In this document: positions 49,856 through 59,998 of the stretch, one piece after another
Numbering within the stretch: the first letter of the stretch is position 1
Layout of the letters: each line of letters begins with the position of its first letter
Origin: Clostridium sp. CAG:628
GTDB taxonomy: Bacteria; Bacillota_I; Bacilli_A; RF39; UBA660
Reading direction: 5' to 3'
Length of the DNA stretch: 64,000 nucleotides
NCBI GenBank assembly: GCA_000438415.1
Contig: FR902233.1
Location: forward strand, 1-64,000
Program-made: the position numbers and the translations under genes
Notes under the pieces: generated by a model
Told to the model about the DNA's origin: nothing
What the model saw: the letters and a program-made list of their open reading frames with translations, nothing else
Database searches by the model: none

Positions 49856-51382
49856 CTAATAAGTTAATATAGGTGAACTACCTATTCCCATAGGTAACCC
49901 AGTTATATAAAAACCAAGCAATAATATAGTCCACATAACTAACATAACTATTCCATAACTTTTCATATATTTAATAGAACCAAATACACTAACTTTATTA
50001 CTCTTATCATACTTACTTAAAAATGCTAAATAAATTACATAAAAAGTAGTTAAAGGAGTAAATGCCATAGATAAACTAGATCCTACCATATATATTGTTT
50101 GACCAAATTCAGGACTAATACTAGCATTCATTAATGTAGGAACTACACTTCCACTCATAATTTCCCATTTACTTAATAGTCCTGTATAAAATAATCCACA
50201 AACAATTACTATAACAAATAATAATAAAACAAGACCCACTCCACTAAAATTAAAACTATTAATAAGACTAGTTAACCATGAAACTAACACAAGCCCTATA
50301 TTACTCTTATCAAAAGCATTAATAAACAAGCTAGCCACAAATATTAAAACTAATATATTACCAATACCATCTAAACTATAACTTAAACATTCGCTTATTT
50401 CTTTATCATTTTTAACAGTCTTAGCAACACTTGCATAACTAAATCCGGCTATAATAAATAAGAATGTTAATATAAATACAAACCCTTGATTAAACAAAGA
50501 ATTAGCACCAAATAATTTATCTATATAATATGTACCATTTGAATCTAATAGCCCTCCACTAAAAGGTAAACCAGGTATAATCATATATACTATAAGTACT
50601 ATATATAAAATAGAAGCACCTATACTAATAACTAAACCTCTTAACTCTCTTTTAGTAAAACTAACATTATCTAAAGTCTCTACTTCATCAAATTCATATT
50701 TACCTAAACTAGGCATTATTGTTTTCTCAGTAACTCTAGTTAACAATGTAGAACCAATTACTAAAGCAATTAACATAATAAATAATTGAAAGAAAATACC
50801 TATACTATAAGATTTATCAATTACCTTAGCACTATTAATAGTTAAACTAAGTAAACTACTATCTAAATTTGTTAAAAATACATTTATTCCATATCCAAAA
50901 CAAATACCAGCAAAAGAAGCAATAATACCACCTAAAGGATTTCTATGACCATATTTAAATAACAAAGCCCCTATTGGTAATAAAAACACAAAACCAATAT
51001 CACCAAATAAACTAGATATTATACTAAGTAAAATTAATACATAAGTAATACTATTCTTTCTAAAACTTTGAGTAATCAAAGTAAAGAAAGTTCTAGCAAA
51101 CCCAGTCTTTTCTATTACACCAATACCAATTAATATAATTATCAAGTTTCCTAAAGGTGCAAAATTAACAAAATTATAAACAGTATTAGAAAGCAAATAT
51201 TTTACACCTTCTAAACTAAGTAAATTTTCTACTTGTACAACATTATTTTGTAATGTATTAGTATAAGAATTAACTGTACTATATTCAGCCTGTAAATCAA
51301 ATAAGGAAAAAACAAAACTAAGTAATATAACAACAAAAGTTAATAAAATAAATACAAACACTGGATACTTCTTATTTTTCAT
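49856..51382 (-). CDS. AbgT-family transporter
   Basis: 508 aa, about 12 membrane helices. Family marks: LGNLIIILIGIGVIEKTG (about 73-90), a segment with GDIGFVFLLPIGALLFK and the ASFAGICFGYGINVFLTNLD hairpin. AbgT proteins import p-aminobenzoyl-glutamate or export sulfonamides by proton coupling. It overlaps the upstream DUF951 gene by 11 nt and is inserted into an otherwise conserved parAB-ychF block. Confidence 0.85.
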   Translation of the reverse strand: MKNKKYPVFVFILLTFVVILLSFVFSLFDLQAEYSTVNSYTNTLQNNVVQVENLLSLEGVKYLLSNTVYNFVNFAPLGNLIIILIGIGVIEKTGFARTFFTLITQSFRKNSITYVLILLSIISSLFGDIGFVFLLPIGALLFKYGHRNPLGGIIASFAGICFGYGINVFLTNLDSSLLSLTINSAKVIDKSYSIGIFFQLFIMLIALVIGSTLLTRVTEKTIMPSLGKYEFDEVETLDNVSFTKRELRGLVISIGASILYIVLIVYMIIPGLPFSGGLLDSNGTYYIDKLFGANSLFNQGFVFILTFLFIIAGFSYASVAKTVKNDKEISECLSYSLDGIGNILVLIFVASLFINAFDKSNIGLVLVSWLTSLINSFNFSGVGLVLLLFVIVIVCGLFYTGLLSKWEIMSGSVVPTLMNASISPEFGQTIYMVGSSLSMAFTPLTTFYVIYLAFLSKYDKSNKVSVFGSIKYMKSYGIVMLVMWTILLLGFYITGLPMGIGSSPILTY

Positions 51383-51557
51383 TTTCCACCACTTTCTTTA
51401 GTTTCTTTTCAAACTCTATTCTATCCATCATAATAGTTCTTCCACACTTAGTACATTTAAGTTTTAAATCAACTCCTAGTCTCAAAATCTCCCATAAGTT
51501 TTCTCCACAAGGATGACCTTTTTTCATAATAACTATACTACCTATTCCATATTTCAT
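51372..51557 (-). CDS. DUF951 protein (YyzM-like)
   Basis: 61 aa. MKKGHPCGENLWEILRLG and LKCTKCGRTIMMDR carry three conserved Cys that may bind zinc. Small proteins of this family sit next to parB/ychF in many Firmicutes. Function unknown. Confidence 0.92.
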   Translation of the reverse strand: MKYGIGSIVIMKKGHPCGENLWEILRLGVDLKLKCTKCGRTIMMDRIEFEKKLKKVVENEK

Positions 51558-51564
51558 AATACAC

Positions 51565-52449
51565 CTAATGATTAATATCTATATTTAAAATATCTAATAT
51601 TCTTTCTAAATCTTTATCACTATCAAAAGGAATAACTACTTTATTATTACTAATCTTAACAAGAGTACCAATTTTCTCTCTCATAAAACTTTGTATATTA
51701 GAATATTGATTAGCATACACTTCATGTTTCTTAATAGGAGTTTTCTTAGGCATATCTTTATTATTAATAATATCCTCAGTTTCTCTAACACTCAACTTCT
51801 TATCACTTATTTCATGGGCTAAATTAACTATCTCTAAGTCATTTTCTAATTTACTTAAACTTCTTGCATGTCCCATAGATATCTTATTTTCTAAAACCAT
51901 ATTTTGTACATCTTTAGGAAGTTTCAAAATACCTAAAATATTAGTTATATGACTTCTACTCTTACCCACTTTCTTAGCAAGTTCTTCTTGAGTTAACCCC
52001 ATATGTTCTATCATCTTTTTATATGCAAGTGCTTCTTCTATAGCATTTAAATCTTCTCTTTGAATATTCTCTAAAAGAGCAATACTCATCATCTCATCAT
52101 CAGTTAAATCCCTAACAATTGCAGGAATTTCACTAAGTCCTGCTTTCTTAGCAGCCAAACTTCTTCTTTCACCAGCAACTATTTCATAACCCTTAATACT
52201 TTTTTTAACAATAATTGGTTCAAAAACACCATATTCTTTAATACTACTAGCAAGTTCATTAAGACCCTCTGGGTCAAAAACTTTTCGAGGTTGATAAGGA
52301 TTACTTCTTAATTCATCTAACCTAATATTCTTAATATCACTCTTAGATGCATTTTCAACTACATTCTTTTCAAATTCATCAATACTAAATGTATCGACAT
52401 TAAATAATTGTTCCAGCCCCTTCCCTAGAGCTTTTCTCTTCGTTTCCAT
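51565..52449 (-). CDS. parB: ParB/Spo0J chromosome partition protein
   Basis: 294 aa. N-terminal ParA-activating tail RKALGKGLEQLF, CTP-binding box with GERRSLAAKKAGL (about 89-101), helix-turn-helix TQEELAKKVGKSRSHITNIL (about 148-167) and a C-terminal dimer region. It loads on parS sites near the origin and controls ParA and, in spore formers, Spo0A timing. I chose the ATG at 52449 after GAGAGAA; it overlaps the parA end by 50 nt. Confidence 0.95.
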   Translation of the reverse strand: METKRKALGKGLEQLFNVDTFSIDEFEKNVVENASKSDIKNIRLDELRSNPYQPRKVFDPEGLNELASSIKEYGVFEPIIVKKSIKGYEIVAGERRSLAAKKAGLSEIPAIVRDLTDDEMMSIALLENIQREDLNAIEEALAYKKMIEHMGLTQEELAKKVGKSRSHITNILGILKLPKDVQNMVLENKISMGHARSLSKLENDLEIVNLAHEISDKKLSVRETEDIINNKDMPKKTPIKKHEVYANQYSNIQSFMREKIGTLVKISNNKVVIPFDSDKDLERILDILNIDINH

Positions 52450-53224
52450 TTCTCTCAATCACTTCCTTCGCTAAATTAATATATGCAAGAGCCCCTCTAC
52501 ATTTAGGATCATATTCAAGTATAGGTTTCCCATGACTTGGCGCTTCAACAAGCCTAACAAGTCTAGGAATTATTGTATTGAATACTTTCTCCTTAAAGAA
52601 CTTTCTTACATCTTCAACTACTTCAAGTCCAACCAAAGTTCTACCATCTAACATAGTTAGTAAAACACCCTCTATATCTAATTTAGGATTTATTTTACTT
52701 TGAGTAAGTAAAATAGTATTTAATAGTTGAGTAACACCTTCAAGTGAATAATATTCACATTGTACAGGTATTAACACACTATCACTAGCAGCAAGAGCAT
52801 TAGTAGTAAGCACTCCAAGCGCTGGAGGACAATCAATTAAAATATAGTCATACCTGTCTCTAATTAAATCAATTTGCATTTTTAATTGATCTCCTATAAC
52901 AAAATTACTCTCCTTACTAGCAGTTTGAATTAACTCTATTTCAGCTCCACTTAAATAAATCATAGATGGAATAATAGATAAATTCTTAAATTTAGTTTTA
53001 ATAATAGCATCTCTAATATCACAACTATGTGTTATAACATCATATATACTTTTACTAATATCTGCTTTATTTAGACCTAGCCCAGTAGTACTATTACTCT
53101 GTGGGTCTAAATCTATTAATAAAACTTTTTTACCCAAGTGTCCTAAAGCACTAGATAAATTTATACTTGTTGTTGTTTTGCCTACCCCACCTTTTTGATT
53201 TACAAGTGATATAACCTTTCCCAT
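52400..53224 (-). CDS. parA: ParA/Soj ATPase
   Basis: 274 aa. Deviant Walker A KGGVGKTTT (about 11-19), LLIDLDPQSNSTTG (A' and Walker B area), ILIDCPPALG. It drives origin segregation with ParB and in B. subtilis affects DnaA. GAGGTAG precedes the ATG. Longer than most Soj by about 15 residues at the C-terminus, where it overlaps parB. Confidence 0.96.
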   Translation of the reverse strand: MGKVISLVNQKGGVGKTTTSINLSSALGHLGKKVLLIDLDPQSNSTTGLGLNKADISKSIYDVITHSCDIRDAIIKTKFKNLSIIPSMIYLSGAEIELIQTASKESNFVIGDQLKMQIDLIRDRYDYILIDCPPALGVLTTNALAASDSVLIPVQCEYYSLEGVTQLLNTILLTQSKINPKLDIEGVLLTMLDGRTLVGLEVVEDVRKFFKEKVFNTIIPRLVRLVEAPSHGKPILEYDPKCRGALAYINLAKEVIERNGNEEKSSREGAGTII

Positions 53225-53435
53225 AATACTACCTCGCTATACTTAATTTTAACACAAAAAGAATAAACTTAAAAGAGAATATTAAAAACTTTCAAAATTA
53301 TTTTTAATAATCCCTCTCTTAATTATAAAACATAATTTTATAAATTGAAAAAATATTAATATATTCATTACTTGACCTATTCCTAAATCAATTAAATAAT
53401 ATTTATACTTTTTTCTGATTTAGTATTCTTACCAA

Positions 53436-53468
53436 TACAAAAAGTTGAGGATTTTACTCTTCAACTTT
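53436..53468 (-). terminator. Terminator of ftsH
   Basis: Minus-strand AAAGTTGA / TCAACTTT stem followed by T tract. The ~210 bp between here and parA (53225-53435) holds no gene; I looked for a parS site there and found none. Confidence 0.7.
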
Positions 53469-55334
53469 ATCTTTCTTTTTAGTTTTCTTACCTTCATTAT
53501 ATTCTCTAACAACTTCTTCAATTTCTTCTTTAGTAATTGTTTCTTTTTCATATAATGTCTTAGCTAACGCTTCAACTAATCCTTTATTCTTAGATAAAAT
53601 ATCTTTAGCGTTCTTATAACATTCATTTATAATCTTTCTAATTTCTTTATCTATTTCTAAAGCAACAGTATCACTATAATTTTTATTACTATTTGTATAG
53701 TCTCTTCCTAAGAATACTTCTCCACTCTTATGTTCAAATTGTACAGGTCCTAAATCACTCATACCATATTCAGTAACCATACTTCTTGCTATTTGAGTAG
53801 CCCTTTTAAAGTCGTCACTTGCACCTGTTGATATCTCACCACAGAATAACTCTTCAGCAACTCTACCACCTAAATAACTTGTTATTCTTTGAAGTAACTC
53901 ATCCTTAGTAGCAACTAAAGTTCTCTCTTCTTTAGGAAGCATTTGAGTATAACCTCCAGCCATGCCTCTAGGAATAATTGTAATCTTATGAACTTCTTCA
54001 CCATTAGGAAGTTCTATACCTAAAACAGCATGTCCACTTTCATGATAAGCAACTATATTCTTTTCATAATCAGTTACTTTTCTACTAACCTTAGCAGGTC
54101 CCATAAGAACTCTGTCACTTGCTTCATCTATCTCATCCATTCCAATAGCATCTTTATTTCTTCTAACAGCAAGTAAAGCAGATTCATTAAGTAAATTCTC
54201 TAAATCAGCCCCACTATATCCAGGAGTCCTTTCAGCTATTCTCTTTAAGTTAACTCCTTCTTCAAAAGTTTTACCTTTAGCATGAACATTAAGTATTGCT
54301 TCTCTTTCTCTAACATCTGGTAAATTAACAGTAACTTGTCTATCAAATCTACCTGGACGAAGAAGTGCAGGGTCAAGAACATCTGGTCTATTAGTCGCAG
54401 CGATAATTATAATACCTTCATTAGCACCAAAACCATCCATTTCAGTAAGTAGTTGATTTAAAGTTTGTTCTCTTTCATCATGTCCTCCACCTAAACCAGT
54501 TCCTCTTTGTCTTCCAACTGCATCTATTTCATCAATAAATATTAAACATGGAGCACTTTGTTTAGCCTGTTTAAACATATCTCTTACACGACTTGCACCA
54601 ACACCAACAAATAGCTCTACAAAGTCACTACCACTAATATAATAGAATGGTACTTTAGCCTCTCCTGCTACTGCTTTTGCAAGTAATGTTTTACCTGTTC
54701 CAGGAGGACCTACCAAAAGAACACCCTTAGGAATTCTAGCCCCTAATTTTTGAAACTTCTTAGGATTCTTTAAGAAATCAATTAACTCTTTAACTTCTTC
54801 CTTCTCTTCATTAAGACCAGCAACATCCTTAAATGTAACCTTTCCTCCTTCTTGATTAAGTTTAGCCCTACTTCTTCCAAAATCTAAAGCTCCACCTTTA
54901 CCATTACCCATCATGGCTTTAACTAAATAAATACTTAAACCAGTAATAAGTATAATAGGAATAAAATCAAATATAATTGCAATCCAACTAATACTACCAG
55001 AATCTTTATTTATTTTAACATCTAATTGTTGTTCATTACTAATATCCAATATATTATCAATAACACTATCTGTAAAAGGAACAATAAGTTTAAAACTTTC
55101 ATTCTTACTATATCCATCTAGTTTGCCACTAATATAATAAACACTTTCACTATTCTTAGGAGTAATTTCTAACTCCTTAACTTTTTCAGCCTTTAAATTA
55201 GTTATAAACTCATTATAATTAATATCATTTACTTTAACATTATTCATATTAAAAACATAATAAATAACACTAACAATAACTAATAACATCAAATAAGGCA
55301 CTAAATCTTTAAGTATATTCTTATTTTTTTTCAT
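53454..55334 (-). CDS. ftsH: ATP-dependent zinc metalloprotease FtsH
   Basis: 626 aa. Two membrane helices (about 9-28 and 108-128) flank an outside domain, then AAA+ with GPPGTGKT (about 193-200), [15 protein letters not shown] and second-region-of-homology [20 protein letters not shown], and a zinc peptidase with HESGH (about 414-418). Degrades membrane and regulatory proteins. It follows tilS by 14 nt, conserved near Firmicute origins. Confidence 0.98.
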   Translation of the reverse strand: MKKNKNILKDLVPYLMLLVIVSVIYYVFNMNNVKVNDINYNEFITNLKAEKVKELEITPKNSESVYYISGKLDGYSKNESFKLIVPFTDSVIDNILDISNEQQLDVKINKDSGSISWIAIIFDFIPIILITGLSIYLVKAMMGNGKGGALDFGRSRAKLNQEGGKVTFKDVAGLNEEKEEVKELIDFLKNPKKFQKLGARIPKGVLLVGPPGTGKTLLAKAVAGEAKVPFYYISGSDFVELFVGVGASRVRDMFKQAKQSAPCLIFIDEIDAVGRQRGTGLGGGHDEREQTLNQLLTEMDGFGANEGIIIIAATNRPDVLDPALLRPGRFDRQVTVNLPDVREREAILNVHAKGKTFEEGVNLKRIAERTPGYSGADLENLLNESALLAVRRNKDAIGMDEIDEASDRVLMGPAKVSRKVTDYEKNIVAYHESGHAVLGIELPNGEEVHKITIIPRGMAGGYTQMLPKEERTLVATKDELLQRITSYLGGRVAEELFCGEISTGASDDFKRATQIARSMVTEYGMSDLGPVQFEHKSGEVFLGRDYTNSNKNYSDTVALEIDKEIRKIINECYKNAKDILSKNKGLVEALAKTLYEKETITKEEIEEVVREYNEGKKTKKKDKVEE

Positions 55335-55348
55335 AACACTCTTCCTTT

Positions 55349-56674
55349 CTAATAATACTTAAGTATTATATCACACTTTTTACTATTTTCCACATCAAAT
55401 TTACTTTTTTTAAGTCCAGGTACCCAAACAATATTATTTTCAGCATCACATACTACTGGCCAAACCTGTCTATCCTTTGTAGAAATCTTATTATCAATAA
55501 ATATATCATTAACTTTTTTATGACCATTCATACCTTTTACAATCATCTTATCCCCATTTCTTCTAGTTCTAACAAAAAGAGGTAAAACTATATCACTACT
55601 ACTAAGTCTAATAACATTATTACTATTATCATCGCTATCACTTACCCTAACAATATTTTTACCATTAGGTAAATTAACTAGTTCATTAATTTCAATTTCA
55701 TAAACATCAACTTCTTCATCATCAAAATCAAAACTAACTTCATCATAGCTTCTAATTACCTTAACATTATTAGGAAGATGTACTACACTATTAGATTTAC
55801 CCCCATTAATTAAATTATAAATCAAATTAACATGAGTACTAGTAACAATAAACAAATCATCTCCATAAATTTTCTCTAATATATTATAAATAATCTTATT
55901 ACCAAGTAAATAATCAAGTTCTTTAAATCTATTAATATCTAACACCCCATCTTTAAAAACTTTATTAAATACTTCTTTAACCTCTTTATCAACATAATCA
56001 TTATACATAAGTAATGTTTCACTAAACTTTAAAAACTTTTCATTTACTAAATGATCTTCTTCTTTCAAAAAAGGCAAGACATATTTTCTATATCTATTTC
56101 TAGTATGATCATCTTCCATATTAGTTTTATCTATATAAAACTTAACATTATTAACATTACAATAATTAATCAAATCCTCTTTAGTAACACTTATAAATGG
56201 CCTAATAATCTTATAATCATCTCTATTAATCACCTTACTAAATCCACTATAACCTTTTAAAGTAGAACCTCTAACAATTCTCATAAGTATAGTTTCAATA
56301 AGATCATCCCCATGATGTGCAGTCATTAAATACTTTGCATTATATTCATTTACTACCTTATCAAAAAAATTATATCTAACAGTTCTAGCCTCATTTTCAA
56401 AGTTATCATCTCCCCAAGATTTAACACTCAACCCTTCAAAAATAACTCCTACTTTATTAGCATACTCTTTTACATACTCTTCCTCTATTTTACTCTCTAA
56501 TCTAACATTATGATTAACATGAGCTACTACTAAAACTAAATCTAACTCTTCCTTAAGCTTCAACATAATACTAAGTAGTGCCATTGAATCAGGTCCACCA
56601 CTAATACCAAGTACAATAGTATCTCTATACCTAATTCCACTTTCGTTAATCAAATATTGATAAACTTTATCCAT
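55349..56674 (-). CDS. tilS: tRNA(Ile)-lysidine synthetase TilS
   Basis: 441 aa. PP-loop SGGPDSMALL (about 25-34), followed by HVNHNVR and THHGDDLIET-type motif (AHHGDDLIETILMRI). The C-terminal domain (about 360-441) resembles the TilS tail with RRNGDKM. Converts C34 to lysidine so the tRNA reads AUA, which is frequent in this AT-rich genome. It starts with a TAATG overlap with the upstream gene. Confidence 0.95.
   Translation of the reverse strand: MDKVYQYLINESGIRYRDTIVLGISGGPDSMALLSIMLKLKEELDLVLVVAHVNHNVRLESKIEEEYVKEYANKVGVIFEGLSVKSWGDDNFENEARTVRYNFFDKVVNEYNAKYLMTAHHGDDLIETILMRIVRGSTLKGYSGFSKVINRDDYKIIRPFISVTKEDLINYCNVNNVKFYIDKTNMEDDHTRNRYRKYVLPFLKEEDHLVNEKFLKFSETLLMYNDYVDKEVKEVFNKVFKDGVLDINRFKELDYLLGNKIIYNILEKIYGDDLFIVTSTHVNLIYNLINGGKSNSVVHLPNNVKVIRSYDEVSFDFDDEEVDVYEIEINELVNLPNGKNIVRVSDSDDNSNNVIRLSSSDIVLPLFVRTRRNGDKMIVKGMNGHKKVNDIFIDNKISTKDRQVWPVVCDAENNIVWVPGLKKSKFDVENSKKCDIILKYY
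55353..55375 (-). promoter_or_regulatory. Internal promoter and palindrome before ftsH
   Basis: Minus-strand TGTGATATAAT overlaps a 16-bp perfect palindrome TAATACTTAAGTATTA (55353-55368), all inside the last codons of tilS. Could give ftsH separate, regulated expression. Confidence 0.5.
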
Positions 56675-57315
56675 TATTCCTCCCCTGTTTTCTTTACAAT
56701 ATATAGTTTATTATTATCCTTAATTAAATAAAATATTCCTTCTTTATCATAACCCATATCACTTACATATTCCCAAGTAGCACTAACTTTATAAGCATCA
56801 TATTCTTTATCTTTATAAGTATAACTTGTTTCGACTACTTCACTTATATTAACACTTTTAACAGTAGGTAACTCTTGTTTCCTATCTCCATATATATTAT
56901 TCTCTACATGATTATACATAGTATCCCCAGCATGCATCTTAAAATTTTCTACCATATCTGTTGGAATAAACTCAACTCCACCTATATCACTACTTGTAAT
57001 CTTATTACTTAAAGTATAAAAATCAACCACATAAAGCATAACTAATTCTTTAGCATAATCTTCATAATTAATATGATCTTCATTTAAAGTAACTTTAAGT
57101 TTATTAAAATACTCTTTATATAAATCACTATCTAAGTCATCTAAAGTATATCCATACATCTCTAAACTATCTAGGTTCTTCTTACTAACTACACTTTTAT
57201 TTTTCCCCAAAATAAACTCTTTAGTAAAAACAATTCCCATTATTAAAATAACAATAAATATCAAACTAAACATAATTGCATAAAATAACCTATTCTTATT
57301 TAAAACCTTTTTCAT
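56674..57315 (-). CDS. Membrane-anchored protein of unknown function
   Basis: 213 aa. N-terminal membrane helix (about 9-31), then an outside domain with a helical first half (about 45-115) and a strand-rich second half (KSVNISEVVETSYTYKDKEYDAYKVSATWEY region). No family recognised. Coupled to tilS by a TAATG overlap and 4 nt after the LtaS-like gene, so part of the same transcript. Confidence 0.65.
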   Translation of the reverse strand: MKKVLNKNRLFYAIMFSLIFIVILIMGIVFTKEFILGKNKSVVSKKNLDSLEMYGYTLDDLDSDLYKEYFNKLKVTLNEDHINYEDYAKELVMLYVVDFYTLSNKITSSDIGGVEFIPTDMVENFKMHAGDTMYNHVENNIYGDRKQELPTVKSVNISEVVETSYTYKDKEYDAYKVSATWEYVSDMGYDKEGIFYLIKDNNKLYIVKKTGEE

Positions 57316-57319
57316 AAAT

Positions 57320-59269
57320 TCACCTTTTAATCCTCTCTTCTTCGTTTTTTATTAAGTTATGTACTATAATTCCCTTACTAACATCTAACCTAACTGAAGC
57401 ATACTCTTTAATTTCCAAAATATACTCACTATTAATTGGTTCACTAGTTAAAGAAACATATTCATCCCTTAAATTATTATAAAACACTTTATTAGTAATA
57501 ATATCTCCGTTTGGAAAAACAACTATCTTAGAATTATTACTAAAAATATCATTTCCAAGTGGATACCTATAACTTAAATTAAACATATTACTAACTGTAG
57601 GATAAACATCCCACATCCCAACAACATCTTTAACCTCACTACTAATTATACCATCACTTGATAATATAATCAAAGGCGTATTTTTTAACATATCATATTG
57701 ATAATTATCTAAATTAACATAAGTTGGATCATCCACACTTTTATAGTCATCAGTTACTTCATTATAATTATATAAAAGATTAAAATTCTTCTTACCTAAT
57801 TTAGCCTCATGATCTCCATATAAAATAAATACTGTATCTTTATCAAGCCCATTCTTTTTAATCATATCAAAGAAATATCCTAAACACTTATCAGCATAAT
57901 GAGCACTCTTTAAATAATTACCCATTTCAGTATCATTTAAATACCCCAAATCAATATTTCCATATTTAGTAACATCATCGAATGGACTATGATTACTCAA
58001 AGTAATAATTTTACCCATATACTTATCATGTGACTCATTAATATTTTTTAAAATAGGAATAATTTGTTCAAAGAAAGACCTATCACTTAACCCAAGTCCT
58101 ACGAAATCTTCACTTTTCTTATCAGTAGGAATATTATAATACGCGCCATCAAAGAAATCTTGATATCCTAAAGTATTATACATATTCTTTCTATTCCAGT
58201 ATGACCCATCATTAGCATGCATTGCAAAAGTATAATAACCTTTTTCTTTAAAAGCATTCTCCATTGTTTCATACTTTCTATTATAATAGTTAACAAATAC
58301 CGTACCTAAAGAATTTGGTAATAAACCAGTACTTAAAGTAAACTCACTATCACTACTTGTCCCTATACTAATTTGAGGATAAAACTTACTGAAATACATG
58401 CCTTCCTTACTAAGTTTATTTATATTAGGAGTAATCTCCACTCCATTAACCTTTAAATCAATTAAAAAGTTTTGAATACTCTCCATATGAATAAATATAA
58501 CATTCATGTCTTCAAATACATTAGTATATTTATTAGTATCATACTTTCTTCCTTTACTATAAAACTCTAAAAAAGTATTAGTACTTTCATCATATCCAAA
58601 CATAGGACTTACTGTAGGAACTATACTAACAACTAGATCACTAACAGTATAAGTATAAATTCCAAACCTTTTAACAACTGCATCTCTATTCCATAACTTA
58701 ACAAGTTTACTTCCATCACTCTTAGTCATTGTTAAACTAACTAGTATGCAAAGAACAATTGCAGATAAACAAGTTCTTTTAAACATAAGTTTACCTCTCT
58801 CATCCTTTCCTACTTTATAATAATAATTTTTCTTAACTAAATACTTATTAACAAAAATAAGACTAATAGGTGCTATTAAATATACAAAATATTCTAAACT
58901 AAGCCTAGTAGTAACAGAATTACTCACCTGTCCAAACATACTCATAGTACCAATTAAACTCACTGTTACATAATTAGTATAAAACATATAATAAATAGAA
59001 TTAATAACACAAATCAAAGTAAAAATAATACTAACTGTTAAAAAATACTTATACTGCTTTGTAGGCTTAAAAAGATAACCAAACGACCCAACTATCAAAA
59101 TTACAATTAAATCGAAAAGAATAGGTCTAAAATCACTCACAAAACCCATAGTAAGACATCTTAATAAAGAAGAAATTACTAAAGAAGACAAAGTATAAGA
59201 TAAAAACAAAATATTAGTACTATAGTACTTCTTAAACTTTTCTCTAAAATTTAAAACAATACTCTTCAT
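57320..59269 (-). CDS. Lipoteichoic acid synthase-like sulfatase-fold enzyme
   Basis: 649 aa. Five membrane helices (about 20-180), then a sulfatase/phosphatase-fold outside domain: NVIFIHMESIQNFL (metal Glu), catalytic Thr in ISIGTSSDSEFT, MHANDGSYWNR, TLSNHSPFDD and ILYGDHEAKLG. This is the LtaS layout, which polymerises glycerol phosphate from phosphatidylglycerol and releases diacylglycerol. The DagK-like gene in this window would recycle that product. Could also be a phosphoglycerol transferase for another glycolipid. Confidence 0.88.
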   Translation of the reverse strand: MKSIVLNFREKFKKYYSTNILFLSYTLSSLVISSLLRCLTMGFVSDFRPILFDLIVILIVGSFGYLFKPTKQYKYFLTVSIIFTLICVINSIYYMFYTNYVTVSLIGTMSMFGQVSNSVTTRLSLEYFVYLIAPISLIFVNKYLVKKNYYYKVGKDERGKLMFKRTCLSAIVLCILVSLTMTKSDGSKLVKLWNRDAVVKRFGIYTYTVSDLVVSIVPTVSPMFGYDESTNTFLEFYSKGRKYDTNKYTNVFEDMNVIFIHMESIQNFLIDLKVNGVEITPNINKLSKEGMYFSKFYPQISIGTSSDSEFTLSTGLLPNSLGTVFVNYYNRKYETMENAFKEKGYYTFAMHANDGSYWNRKNMYNTLGYQDFFDGAYYNIPTDKKSEDFVGLGLSDRSFFEQIIPILKNINESHDKYMGKIITLSNHSPFDDVTKYGNIDLGYLNDTEMGNYLKSAHYADKCLGYFFDMIKKNGLDKDTVFILYGDHEAKLGKKNFNLLYNYNEVTDDYKSVDDPTYVNLDNYQYDMLKNTPLIILSSDGIISSEVKDVVGMWDVYPTVSNMFNLSYRYPLGNDIFSNNSKIVVFPNGDIITNKVFYNNLRDEYVSLTSEPINSEYILEIKEYASVRLDVSKGIIVHNLIKNEEERIKR

Positions 59270-59350
59270 ATAATCATTCCCTCAAGAGTATTTTACCAAA
59301 TTTATAACAAAAAGTCATTAATTACACATAAATTTCACTATTCTTTCACA

Positions 59351-59374
59351 AAAAAAGATGTTAAACTAACATCT
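59351..59374 (-). terminator. Terminator of the fibre gene cluster end
   Basis: Minus-strand AGATGTTA / TAACATCT stem with 3-nt loop, followed by T6-7; overlaps the stop of the 59373 gene. Confidence 0.8.
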
Positions 59375-59990
59375 AACTTGTAGGTTCACTCTTTGTACCG
59401 TTAGGATTCTTAGTATTATAATAAATTTTATCACCATCTCCTCCTAAATCAGCATACAAAGTTCCATTAAATTTCTTACCTTGATCATAATTTTGTAAAC
59501 TATCTTTATTAGGTAAACTAATTGTCATAGTATATTCAAAAGTCTGAGCACTTTTACTTGCAGAAATAGTTTTCTCAACAACAACAACACTTTCACTAAT
59601 AGGATTTCCTTCACTATCTAAACTACTTGTAGGAACTTTACCAGTAATAACACTAGTTTTAGCACCATCTCCAGTAATATTCCACTCCAAATCACTAAAT
59701 GTATTAATATAATCAAGTCTAATATAAACAGTATTACTAACATCTCTAGCAGGAACACTTATTGTAAACTTTTTAGTACCAACATATCCAGGAACAATAT
59801 CAGTATTATTATCAAAATCATTTCCACCATCAAAAGTAATATTTCCAACTTTCATAGTTCCAAAACCAACTGACCCAGCATTTCCATTCATTCTAGTAGT
59901 AAAGAAAGAAAATGTAACACCTATAACTGCAACAAGTATTATTAGAATACTAAGAACAGTTAATAATATATCTTTATTCTTACTTTTCAT
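59373..59990 (-). CDS. SipW/TasA-like secreted protein (minor paralogue 1)
   Basis: 205 aa. N-terminal helix with the SipW-type ending (ILVAVIGVTFSFFTTRMNG, about 18-36), then a beta-rich domain with DIVPGYVGTKKFTISV, YIRLDY and a C-terminal KIYYNTKNPNGTK. The same start pattern and YYN..NP end are found in the genes at 60667 and 61407, so all belong to one family like TasA/camelysin. It starts 8 nt after the neighbour at 59999. Probably a fibre or surface-layer subunit. Confidence 0.7.
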   Translation of the reverse strand: MKSKNKDILLTVLSILIILVAVIGVTFSFFTTRMNGNAGSVGFGTMKVGNITFDGGNDFDNNTDIVPGYVGTKKFTISVPARDVSNTVYIRLDYINTFSDLEWNITGDGAKTSVITGKVPTSSLDSEGNPISESVVVVEKTISASKSAQTFEYTMTISLPNKDSLQNYDQGKKFNGTLYADLGGDGDKIYYNTKNPNGTKSEPTS

Positions 59991-59998
59991 TCTAACAC

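Noticed and set aside
53383..53423. CTAAATCA / TGATTTAG inverted repeat downstream of ftsH
   Set aside because: 8-bp arms with a 25-nt loop in very AT-rich DNA; likely chance and not a terminator or parS.
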